From: Myxococcus xanthus
Lineage (GTDB): Bacteria; Myxococcota; Myxococcia; Myxococcales; Myxococcaceae
DNA: 64,000 nucleotides
Assembly: GCF_900106535.1 (NCBI RefSeq)
Contig: NZ_FNOH01000018.1
Coordinates: 107,795-171,794 of the forward strand
Direction of reading: 5' to 3'
This document shows, in pieces, positions 7,823 to 15,903 of the stretch. The number at the start of each line of letters is the position of its first letter. The stretch's first letter is position 1. A program made the translations under genes and the position numbers. The notes under the pieces are model-generated. The model did not search any database, had not been told where the DNA came from, and worked only from the letters and a program-made list of their open reading frames with translations.

Positions 7823-9847
7823 ATGCCTCCCTCCCTGGAACAGCTTCGTGAACGTGCCCTCCCCTGGGCCGAGCCCGTGCCGGGGGCGTCCCCGGCCGGC
7901 GTGCAGGCGAAGCACGAGCCCGCATACGAGGCCGTCGCGCTGGAAGTCGCGAAGTTGGAGTCTCCGGCCAGCAACGCCGTGCGCTGGGATGACGTCGTCG
8001 AGGGCGCCAGCGAGCTGCTGAAGCACACCACCAAGGACCTCTGGCTCGCCTCGTACATGGCCTATGGCCTGTATGCCACGCGAGGCCTGGACGGCGCGGC
8101 CACCGGCACGGCCGTGCTCGCCGAGGTGACGGAGCGCTACTGGCAGGACCTCTTCCCGGAGGCGAAGCGGCTGCGCGGCCGAGCCAACGCCGTGGCCTGG
8201 TTCGTGGACCGGCTGGGCCGCATCCTGCCCACCGTAGACCAGGCCTCCGTGAGCGCGGAGCCCCTGGATGCGCTGGCGGTCGCGGTGAAGCGCCTGGCCC
8301 AGCTCTCACGCGAGCGGTTCTCCGACATGGCCCCCGCGTTCGGGCCGCTCCAGGATGCCATCGCCCGGCTCCGCGCCGGACTCCCCGAGCCCGAACCCGA
8401 GAGCGTACCGGATGGACGCACCGCGTCCTCGGAGGACGCAGACGCCTCGCAGCCGCCGGTGGATGGGACTGCGTCGTCCCAGGACGAGGACACCCCGTCC
8501 GGCGAGGATGGAGAGACCGTTGTGCGCGCGGCGGACTCCGCGAATGGCACGCGGCCAGGAGCGCCTTCGGACAGCGCTGAAACGCCCACGAACGGCAATG
8601 GCAACCGCTCCGCTCGGGAGGCGGGCAATGCCAGCGCCAACGGCAAACCTGCTCAAGCCAACGGTGCTGGAAACAGCGCCGCCCCGGGTAAAGGCAACAC
8701 CGCCCCGGGCAATCCCACGGCGAAGAACGCCCCCGCCCCGGCCAAAATCAGCACCGCTCAGGGCACCGCCAAAGCCAGCGCAGCCAGCCAGGGCGGCGCC
8801 TCCGCCAACGGCACACCCGCACCACCGCGCGCCGCCATCGAAGTCCCGCCCCTCCCCGAGCTTCCCGCCGCCCCGGATCTGTCCAGCGTGGAGGCGATCA
8901 CCGACTTCCTGCGCACCGTGGGCGGCGCGCTGCTGGGAGCCGCGGGCGCGCTGCGCCGGGCCAGCCCCGAGGATCCGCTCTCCTACCGCCTCAACCGCAT
9001 GGGCCTGTGGTTGCACCTGACCCAGCCGCCCGCCACGGATGGCAATGGCCGCACCCAGATTCACCCACTGCCGGACCTGCTGGGAACCAAGCTGGAGACC
9101 CTGGAGCAGAACCAGCGCTGGGGCGAGCTGCTGGACGAGTCCGAGTCGGCCCTGGCCCGCCACCGCTTCACGCTGACGCTCCACCGGTACAGCGCCACCG
9201 CCCTGGAGGGGCTGGGTGCCGCGTACGCCGGGGCTCGCACCGCGCTGGTACAGGAATTGGCCATCCAGCTCCGCCGCATGACCGGCGTGGAGACGCTCAT
9301 CTCCACCTTGGGAAGCCCGCTCACGGACGACGCCACCCAGGACTGGCTGCGCGACCACGTCCTCCGCGCGAGCGCGCCCCCACCCGCCCCTTCCGCCGCC
9401 GTGGCGTCGGTGTCCACGACCCTGGCGCTGGGGCCCCTGTCGCTGGGCCCGTCTGTCCATGCCGACAGCGCGGCGCTGGAAGCCGAAGCCCGCACGTTGC
9501 TGGAGGAAGGCCGTGTCCACGAAGCTGTCACCCGGTTGCAGGCCGCCGTCGCCGCCGCCAGCACCGGCCGCGCCCGCTTCATCTCCCGGCTGGAGCTGGC
9601 GCGGTTGTGTGCCAATGCGGGCCAGTTGCCGCTCGCGCGCGCCGTCTATGACGCGCTGGACGAAGAGGTCTCCGCCCACGCGCTCGACACCTGGGAGCCA
9701 GCGCTCGCCGCCGCGTGTCTGGAGGGGTGGCTGCAAACCCGCACCGAAGCCGAAAAGGAGTCTGGACCGGTGGCAGTGAAATTTCGAAACCGGTATCGTC
9801 GTCTAGCGTTGCTGGACTCTTCCGCCACGCTGCGCGTCGGCGCTTGA
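7823..9847 (+). CDS. tssA: T6SS protein TssA (ImpA family) with long low-complexity linker
   Basis: TssA primes and stabilises baseplate and sheath polymerisation. The 674-residue protein has the ImpA N-terminal domain (about residues 8-165), with the conserved YMAYGLYATRGLDG and YWQDLFPEAKRLRGRANA blocks. A C-terminal half (about 330-670) is of the VCA0119/ImpA-related type, with RASPEDPLSYRLNRMGLW. Between them, about residues 185-325 form a low-complexity linker rich in Asn, Ala, Gly, Thr and Pro, with an acidic first part. The linker is much longer than in most TssA proteins. A gap of 82 bases separates this gene from tssB, so an internal promoter is possible but no clear one was seen. 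Confidence 0.88.
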   Translation: MPPSLEQLRERALPWAEPVPGASPAGVQAKHEPAYEAVALEVAKLESPASNAVRWDDVVEGASELLKHTTKDLWLASYMAYGLYATRGLDGAATGTAVLAEVTERYWQDLFPEAKRLRGRANAVAWFVDRLGRILPTVDQASVSAEPLDALAVAVKRLAQLSRERFSDMAPAFGPLQDAIARLRAGLPEPEPESVPDGRTASSEDADASQPPVDGTASSQDEDTPSGEDGETVVRAADSANGTRPGAPSDSAETPTNGNGNRSAREAGNASANGKPAQANGAGNSAAPGKGNTAPGNPTAKNAPAPAKISTAQGTAKASAASQGGASANGTPAPPRAAIEVPPLPELPAAPDLSSVEAITDFLRTVGGALLGAAGALRRASPEDPLSYRLNRMGLWLHLTQPPATDGNGRTQIHPLPDLLGTKLETLEQNQRWGELLDESESALARHRFTLTLHRYSATALEGLGAAYAGARTALVQELAIQLRRMTGVETLISTLGSPLTDDATQDWLRDHVLRASAPPPAPSAAVASVSTTLALGPLSLGPSVHADSAALEAEARTLLEEGRVHEAVTRLQAAVAAASTGRARFISRLELARLCANAGQLPLARAVYDALDEEVSAHALDTWEPALAAACLEGWLQTRTEAEKESGPVAVKFRNRYRRLALLDSSATLRVGA

Positions 9848-9929
9848 AAGACACCCGTCGTACCGCGGCGAAGCTCTCCCTCATGCGACGCCCGCGTCTT
9901 CTACGCAGTTCTCAAGGAGAAAGCCGCAG

Positions 9930-10424
9930 ATGAGCAAAGAGAGTTCCGTCGCCCCTACCGAGCGCGTCAACATCGTCTACAAGCCCGCCACCGGCAACGC
10001 GCAGGAGCAGGTGGAGCTGCCGCTGAAGGTGCTGATGCTGGGGGACTTCACGGGTCAGGAAGACGCCCGTCCGCTGGAGCAGCGCGCGCCCATCAACGTG
10101 GACAAGGCCAACTTCAACGAAGTCATGGCCCAGCAGAACCTCAAGGTCACCCTGACCGCCGCCGACAAGCTTTCGGCGGACCCGAACGCCACGATGAACG
10201 TGTCGCTCCAGTTCAAGAACCTGAATGACTTTTCGCCCGAGAGCGTCGTCAATCAGGTGCCGGAGCTGAAGAAGCTGCTCGAGCTGCGCAGCGCGCTCAA
10301 CGCCCTCAAGGGCCCCCTGGGCAACCTGCCGGCGTTCCGCAAGAAGCTCCAGGCTCTGCTCGCCGACGAGGACGGACGCAAGGCGCTCATCAAGGAACTG
10401 GGTCTGACCGAAGAGACCAAGTAG
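9930..10424 (+). CDS. tssB: T6SS contractile sheath small subunit TssB (VipA)
   Basis: TssB pairs with TssC to build the contractile sheath around the Hcp tube. The 164-residue product has the standard length and motifs: an N-terminal RVNIVYKPATG strand, PLKVLMLGDFTG, a central VSLQFKNLNDFSPESVV block and a helical C-terminus ending in LIKELG. The start is supported by AAGGAG nine bases upstream. It is followed 25 bases later by tssC, and the two are always co-produced. Confidence 0.95.
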   Translation: MSKESSVAPTERVNIVYKPATGNAQEQVELPLKVLMLGDFTGQEDARPLEQRAPINVDKANFNEVMAQQNLKVTLTAADKLSADPNATMNVSLQFKNLNDFSPESVVNQVPELKKLLELRSALNALKGPLGNLPAFRKKLQALLADEDGRKALIKELGLTEETK

Positions 10425-10449
10425 CCCTTTCCGGGGGAACCGAATCACC

Positions 10450-11934
10450 ATGGCCAACGAGACCCAGACCCAGAAGTCCACGGGCGTCGCCAATGACGCC
10501 TCGCTGTCCCTGCTCGACGAAATCCTGTCCGAGGCCAAGCTGAAGCCGAAGGACGAGGGTTACGACGTCGCCAAGCGCGGCGTGCAGGCCTTCATCACCG
10601 AGATGCTGGCGCCCAACCGCTCCGAGGAGCGCGTGGACAAGGCGCTCGTCGACGCGATGATTGCCGAAATCGACAAGCGCCTGTCCTCCCAGGTCAACGA
10701 AATCCTCCACGCGAAGGAGTTCCAGAAGCTGGAGTCCTCGTGGCGCTCGCTGAAGTTCATGGTGGACCGCACCGACTTCCGCGAGAACACCCGCGTGGAG
10801 ATGCTGAACGCCTCCAAGGAAGACCTGCAGAAGGACTTCGAGGACGCGCCCGAGGTCACCAAGAGCGGCCTGTACAAGCTCGTGTACTCCAACGAGTACG
10901 GCGTCTTCGGTGGCAAGCCCTACGGCATCATCTCCGCCAACTACGACTTCAACGTGGGCCCGCAGGACATGGAGCTGCTCCGCAAGTGCGCCTCCGTGGC
11001 CGCCATGGCGCACGCGCCCTTCATCGGCAATGCCGCGCCGGAAGTGTTCGGCGAGGAGAGCTTCCTCAAGCTGCCCGACCTGAAGGACCTCAAGTCGCTC
11101 TTCGAGGGTCCGCAGTACGCCCGGTGGCACTCGTTCCGTGAGAGCGAGGACGCGCGCTACGTGGGCCTGGCGCTGCCGCGCTTCCTGCTGCGCCTGCCCT
11201 ACGGTGAGAAGACGGTGCCGGTGAAGGCCTTCAACTTCACCGAAGACGTCGTGGGCCACCACGAGCGCTACCTGTGGGGTCACGCCTCCGTGGCGCTCAC
11301 CAGCCGCGTGGCGGACTCGTTCGCCAAGTTCCGCTGGAGCCCGAACATCATCGGTCCCCAGTCCGGCGGCGCGGTGGAGAACCTGCCGCTGCACCAGTAC
11401 GAGGCCATGGGGGAGATCCAGACCAAGATTCCCACCGAGGTCATGCTCACCGAGCGGCGCGAGTTCGAGCTCTCCGAGGAGGGCTTCATCGGCCTGGTGT
11501 TCCGCAAGGACTCCGACAACGCGGCCTTCTTCAGCGCCAACTCCACGCAGAAGCCCCGGTTCTTCGGCAACACCCCGGAGGGCAAGGCGGCGGAGACCAA
11601 CTATCGCCTGGGCACGCAGCTCCCTTACATGTTCATCATGACCCGCCTGGCGCACTACATCAAAGTGCTCCAGCGCGAGCAGATTGGTAGCTGGAAGGAG
11701 AAGTCGGACCTGGAGCGCGAGCTCAATCACTGGCTCAGCCAGTACATCTCCGACATGGACGACCCTGCTCCCGCCGTGCGCTCGCGCCGCCCCCTGCGCG
11801 CCGCGCGCGTGGTGGTGGAGGACGTGGAGGGTCAGCCGGGCTGGTACCGCTGCAGCCTGCAGGTGCGCCCCCACTTCAAGTACATGGGTGCATCGTTCAC
11901 CTTGTCCCTCGTGGGCAAGCTGGACAAGGAGTAG
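10450..11934 (+). CDS. tssC: T6SS contractile sheath large subunit TssC (VipB)
   Basis: TssC is the large sheath subunit. Its exposed N-terminal helix after contraction is the substrate of ClpV. The 494-residue product matches the EvpB/VipB family throughout: LESSWRSLKFMVDRTDFREN, LYSNEYGVFGGKPYG-like text, HAPFIGNAAPEVFG, the FRWSPNIIGPQSGG block and the C-terminal VEGQPGWYRCSLQVRPHFKY. The length is normal and no lesion is visible. The gene stops at 11934, just before a stable hairpin that separates it from hcp. Confidence 0.96.
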   Translation: MANETQTQKSTGVANDASLSLLDEILSEAKLKPKDEGYDVAKRGVQAFITEMLAPNRSEERVDKALVDAMIAEIDKRLSSQVNEILHAKEFQKLESSWRSLKFMVDRTDFRENTRVEMLNASKEDLQKDFEDAPEVTKSGLYKLVYSNEYGVFGGKPYGIISANYDFNVGPQDMELLRKCASVAAMAHAPFIGNAAPEVFGEESFLKLPDLKDLKSLFEGPQYARWHSFRESEDARYVGLALPRFLLRLPYGEKTVPVKAFNFTEDVVGHHERYLWGHASVALTSRVADSFAKFRWSPNIIGPQSGGAVENLPLHQYEAMGEIQTKIPTEVMLTERREFELSEEGFIGLVFRKDSDNAAFFSANSTQKPRFFGNTPEGKAAETNYRLGTQLPYMFIMTRLAHYIKVLQREQIGSWKEKSDLERELNHWLSQYISDMDDPAPAVRSRRPLRAARVVVEDVEGQPGWYRCSLQVRPHFKYMGASFTLSLVGKLDKE

Positions 11935-11987
11935 AGCCCGTTTCACCCAGCGTCGGTCATTTCAGCTAGTTTAGGGGCTCCAACAAG

Positions 11988-12010
11988 CCCAGGCTCAGGG
12001 TGAGCCTGGG
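11988..12010 (+). promoter_or_regulatory. Perfect hairpin in the tssC-hcp intergenic region
   Basis: A ten-base perfect inverted repeat (CCCAGGCTCA / TGAGCCTGGG) with a GGG loop lies 53 bases after the tssC stop and 44 bases before the hcp start. There is no T-run after it, so it is unlikely to be a full intrinsic terminator. Seen directly: the repeat. Inferred: it could act as a 3' or 5' mRNA-stability element or a processing site that lets the very abundant tube protein Hcp be made in excess of its neighbours. Confidence 0.5.
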
Positions 12011-12053
12011 TCCACCAGCGCGCGGACGCGCGCAAAGCGACGAGGTTGAAGTC

Positions 12054-12545
12054 ATGGCTGAATCAGTACACCTGTACCTGAAGGCGAACGGCAGCGACAT
12101 CAAGGGCGACAGCACGCAGACCAGCCTGGGCCGCGCGGACTCCATCGAGTGCGTCGCGTACAGCCAGAAGGTCTTCACCGCTCGCGAGGCCGGTTCGGGT
12201 CTGGCGACGGGCCGCCGCCAGTACGAGGGCATCGAAATCACCAAGCGCATCGACAAGTCGTCGCCGCTGCTGATGAAGGCCCTCTGCGAGAACCAGGTCA
12301 TCGACGCGACCTTCAAGTTCTTCCGTCCGAACCCGACGGGCGACGGCACCACCGAGCAGTTCTACACGGTGTCCATCAAGAAGGCCCGCATCAACGCCAT
12401 CCAACAGACGGTGCCGAACTCCTTCGTGCCGGCGAGCACCAACCTGCCCCCGATGGAGACCCTCCAGCTGGTGTTCCACACCATCAACTGGACCATCACC
12501 CAGGGCGGCGTTACGCACGAGGACACCTGGGACACCCAGCGTTGA
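12054..12545 (+). CDS. hcp: T6SS tube protein Hcp (TssD)
   Basis: Hcp forms hexameric rings that stack into the inner tube expelled by sheath contraction. The 163-residue product has the family's start (AESVHLYLKANGSDIKGDST), the central REAGSGLATGRRQYEGIEITKRIDKSSP segment with its conserved loop, and a C-terminal region ending in QGGVTHEDTW. No effector domain is fused. I chose ATG 12054, which has GAGG eight bases upstream. The frame is open further upstream, but that part reads through the hairpin at 11988-12010 and is not protein-like. Confidence 0.95.
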   Translation: MAESVHLYLKANGSDIKGDSTQTSLGRADSIECVAYSQKVFTAREAGSGLATGRRQYEGIEITKRIDKSSPLLMKALCENQVIDATFKFFRPNPTGDGTTEQFYTVSIKKARINAIQQTVPNSFVPASTNLPPMETLQLVFHTINWTITQGGVTHEDTWDTQR

Positions 12546-12628
12546 TGTCAGTCCCTCCACCGGCCGTCCGTGCAAGTGGGCTCCGCGGGCGGCCGGGGGT
12601 TGGGGTACTCCGTTGTTGAAGGAAATCC

Positions 12629-13024
12629 ATGGGCTCCCGAGGCTTGTTGTCGCGCATCGCTGAAGGCAACGGCACGCTCGCCCCGCCTGGCGACGTCGTT
12701 GAATCCATCGCCGAGCACCTGCGCAACCTCCTCAACACGCGCAAGGGAGAGTCCGTGGCCTCACCCGGCTACGGCATCCTGGACCTGAACGACATCGTCC
12801 ACTCCTACCCGTCGGCGATACCGCGGATGACGCAGTCCATCCGGCAGGCCATCCAGGAGTTCGAACCGCGCCTGAAGAGCGTGGTGGTGCACTACAACGC
12901 GGACCCGGTGGACCCGACGGCGCTGCGCTTCGACATCACCGCCCAGTTGGCCACGCGGGATCGACGAGGCATGGTGCGTTTCCATACCCAGGTGCACCCG
13001 GGCGGACGCGTGGACCTGTGGTGA
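12629..13024 (+). CDS. tssE: T6SS baseplate wedge protein TssE (gp25-like)
   Basis: TssE is the gp25-like baseplate wedge protein from which the sheath is nucleated. The 131-residue product shows the GPW/gp25 pattern: an N-terminal helix, a GYGILDLNDIVHSYP-type segment, then VVVHYNADPVDPTALRFDITAQL and a final strand. The start has AAGGAA six bases upstream. It lies between hcp and tssF in the usual order. Confidence 0.9.
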   Translation: MGSRGLLSRIAEGNGTLAPPGDVVESIAEHLRNLLNTRKGESVASPGYGILDLNDIVHSYPSAIPRMTQSIRQAIQEFEPRLKSVVVHYNADPVDPTALRFDITAQLATRDRRGMVRFHTQVHPGGRVDLW

Positions 13025-13061
13025 GCCGGGTGAATCCAGGGGTGCGTGGCGGAGGGCGAGG

Positions 13062-14813
13062 ATGTTCAGCAAGTATTACCTGAGCGAGCTGTCGTACCTG
13101 CGGGAGATGGGACGGGCCTTCGGGCTGGCCAACCCCTCTGTCGCGGGCCTGTTGGTGGAGCGCGGCGCGGACCCGGACGTGGAGCGGCTGCTGGAGGGCT
13201 TCGCGTTCCTCGCGGCCCGCATCCGCGAGCGCGTGGACGACGACGTGCCGGAGCTGGTGCACGGGCTCACCGAGCTGCTGCTACCGCACTACCTGCGCCC
13301 GCTGCCGGCCTCCACCATCGTCGAGTTCACCCCGCACCTGCGCGCGCTGCGCGGCCGCTCGCGGCTGGCCGCCGGGGCGGAGGTGGCGTCGCAGCCGATT
13401 GACGGCACCAGTTGCGTCTTCCGCACCACCACGGACGTGGACCTGCTGCCGGTGCAGCTCACCGACGCACTCCTGGACCGGTCGTCCATCACCGCGCCGG
13501 TGCTGCGCCTCTATTTCCAGACGACGGAGCAGGGCCGCGCGGAGGTGTTGCGCGAGCAAGGCCTGCGCCTGTTCATCCACGCCGACCTGTCCGCTGCGTC
13601 GGTGGTGCTGCTGTGGTTGCTCCGCTACTGCCGCCAGGTGCGCGTGCGCGGCGCGTCTGGCCAGGGAGACGGCATCAAGCTGCCGGTGAATGCCATCCAA
13701 CCGGTGGGCTTCCACCGGGACTTCAAGCTGCTGCCCTGGCCGCGCGCCAGCGAGGGCTACCGGCACCTCCAGGAGTACCTGACGCTGCCGGAGAAGTTCC
13801 TGTTCTTCGAGGTGCGCGGGCTGGACGCCGCCGCCGGGCTGAAAGAGGACCGCTTCGAGATTGCCTTCCACCTGGAGCGGCCGCCGCCCCTGGATGCGCG
13901 CATCCACCGGGAGATGTTCCGGCTACATTGCGCCCCCGTGGTGAACCTCTTCAGCGTGCCGGCGGACCCCATCCTCCACCGCACGCTGGACCGGGAGCAC
14001 CTGCTGCGCGCGTCCGACCTGCCCCCCAACCACGCGGAGATTTACTCGGTGGACTCGGTGACGGGCCTGAAGGCCGGACGCAACGAGCGGCGCGTCTACC
14101 GGCCCTTCTACGAGTTCACCCACACCGCGGGCGGGGACGCCGAGCAGTCCTTCTATCGGCTGCGCCGGGCGCCTTCGCCGCTGGACGAAGGAATCGACAC
14201 GTACATTACGCTGGAGACGCCGCGGAACATCGCGCCGGAGGTCAACGCCGAGGAAGCGCTGTCCATGGACCTGACGTGCACCAACCGCTCGCTGCCCTCG
14301 CGGCTGCAGGTGGGTGACTTGACGGCATCCACCTCCGCCAGCCCCACGCAGGCGAAGTTCAAGAACATCTCCCCGGTGAGCCGGCCCGCGCGCGCGCCGC
14401 TGGGCACCGAACTGCACTGGCGGCTCCTGTCGCACCTGGCCATCAACCAGCACTCGCTGGCGGACGCGGCCGCACTGCGGCGGCTGATGGACCTGTACAA
14501 CTTCCATTCGCTCACCGACAACCTGGCGGCGCGCGCCAGCCGCCTGCGCATCAACGCCATCCGCGCGGTGGAGACGAAGCCGGTGACGCGCTTCCTGGAG
14601 GGCGCGCCGCTGCGGGGTCACCGCACCCGCGTGGACCTGGACGAAGAGAACTTCATGGGCGTGGGCGATTCGTTCCTCTTCGGCTCCGTGCTGGAGGAAC
14701 TGCTCGCCTCCCACGTCACCATCAACTCCTTCAACGAGCTGAGCATCCGGCTTCACCCCTCGCAGACGGAGTTCGCGTGGCTTCCGAGGAACGGCTCCCA
14801 GACGCTTTTGTAG
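13062..14813 (+). CDS. tssF: T6SS baseplate protein TssF (VasA/ImpG)
   Basis: TssF forms the baseplate wedge with TssG and TssE. The 583-residue product has the conserved opening KYYLSELSYLREMG followed by FGLANPSVAGLL, the LVHGLTELLLPHYLRPLPA block, and the late segment with GTELHWRLLSHLAINQHSLAD. The length is normal for the family. The 3' end overlaps the start of tssG by 37 bases in another frame, a common TssF/TssG arrangement that couples production of the two partners. Confidence 0.94.
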   Translation: MFSKYYLSELSYLREMGRAFGLANPSVAGLLVERGADPDVERLLEGFAFLAARIRERVDDDVPELVHGLTELLLPHYLRPLPASTIVEFTPHLRALRGRSRLAAGAEVASQPIDGTSCVFRTTTDVDLLPVQLTDALLDRSSITAPVLRLYFQTTEQGRAEVLREQGLRLFIHADLSAASVVLLWLLRYCRQVRVRGASGQGDGIKLPVNAIQPVGFHRDFKLLPWPRASEGYRHLQEYLTLPEKFLFFEVRGLDAAAGLKEDRFEIAFHLERPPPLDARIHREMFRLHCAPVVNLFSVPADPILHRTLDREHLLRASDLPPNHAEIYSVDSVTGLKAGRNERRVYRPFYEFTHTAGGDAEQSFYRLRRAPSPLDEGIDTYITLETPRNIAPEVNAEEALSMDLTCTNRSLPSRLQVGDLTASTSASPTQAKFKNISPVSRPARAPLGTELHWRLLSHLAINQHSLADAAALRRLMDLYNFHSLTDNLAARASRLRINAIRAVETKPVTRFLEGAPLRGHRTRVDLDEENFMGVGDSFLFGSVLEELLASHVTINSFNELSIRLHPSQTEFAWLPRNGSQTLL

Positions 14814-15820
14814 AGACGGCCCAGAAGCTGGCCGAGCTGGCGCCCCGGGTGGGCTTCTTTCCCCTGGTGGCGTTCTTGGAGCGGCTGACGTCGCAGGCCA
14901 CGCGCGTGGGCGGCGCGGGGCCCGTCAACGAGGAGATGATTCGCTTCCGGCACGACCCGTCCCTGGGGTTCCCCTCGGGCGACGTGTCGTCCGTGACGCT
15001 CCACCAGGTGCCGGTGCGGGCGGAGGACCCGTATTCGAAGCGGCCGCTCTTCGAGGTGGTGACACGCTTCCTGGGCCTGACGGGCGCGGTGAGTCCCCTG
15101 CCCCACTACCTGGCCGAGGAGGTCGCGCAGGAGGACCCGGACCACCCGGTGCGGCGCGAGTTCCTGGACCTGTTCCACCACCGGCTGCTGTCGCTGCTGT
15201 ACCGCATCGAGTCGAAGTACCGCGTCACGAGCGAGACGGACACATCCTTCTCGGACCAGTGGTCCCGGCGCCTGCTGGCGCTGGGCGGGTTCGACACCTA
15301 CGAGAAGGCCCTGGAGGGTACGCTGCCGACCTGGCGCCTGCTGCGGATTGCCCCGCTGCTGGCCAGCCGGGCGAGGACGTCCGAGCAGTTGGAGGTCGCG
15401 CTCGAGGACGTGCTGGGCGACGACCTGGAGGGCGCGCGGGTGTCGGTGCGCCAGTTCGTGGGCCGCTGGGTGGACATCGACGCCCGGGCGCGGCTGGGCC
15501 ACTCCAACCACCAACTGGGGCGCAACATGCTGCTGGGCGGCAAGGCCTTCGACCGGACGGGGAAGATTCAAATCCACATCCGGCCGCTGCCGCCGCGCGC
15601 CTACAAGCGGCTGATGCAGGAAGGGGACTTGCTGCCACTGGTGAGAGAAGTGGTAGCCCTCTTCGTGAGGGACCCCCTGGAGTACGATTTGGAGCTGGGG
15701 CTCACCGAAGGCGTGCAGCACCAGTTCCGGCTCTCCAGCCGGGAGCCGAGTCAGCTCGGGCGGGACACGTGGCTGGGCCTGAGTCAGCAGACGCAGATGA
15801 GTGTCCCCGTGGTGAAATGA
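14777..15820 (+). CDS. tssG: T6SS baseplate protein TssG (VasB/ImpH)
   Basis: TssG is present as one copy with two TssF in each baseplate wedge. The 347-residue product starts at a GTG that has GGAG six bases upstream, inside the end of tssF. Family features are FFPLVAFLERLT, the RFRHDPSLGFPSGDV segment, a LTGAVSPLPHYLAEEVA block and the C-terminal GRNMLLGGKAFDRTGKIQIH region. The following 83 bases before clpV contain no gene. Confidence 0.92.
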   Translation: MASEERLPDAFVETAQKLAELAPRVGFFPLVAFLERLTSQATRVGGAGPVNEEMIRFRHDPSLGFPSGDVSSVTLHQVPVRAEDPYSKRPLFEVVTRFLGLTGAVSPLPHYLAEEVAQEDPDHPVRREFLDLFHHRLLSLLYRIESKYRVTSETDTSFSDQWSRRLLALGGFDTYEKALEGTLPTWRLLRIAPLLASRARTSEQLEVALEDVLGDDLEGARVSVRQFVGRWVDIDARARLGHSNHQLGRNMLLGGKAFDRTGKIQIHIRPLPPRAYKRLMQEGDLLPLVREVVALFVRDPLEYDLELGLTEGVQHQFRLSSREPSQLGRDTWLGLSQQTQMSVPVVK

Positions 15821-15903
15821 GTTGTTAGAGCAGGCGGGCGCGGCGCGCGGGGATTTACGCCGCCACGGCGCGCCCGATATACCGTCCATCACCGCTTTCC
15901 TTT

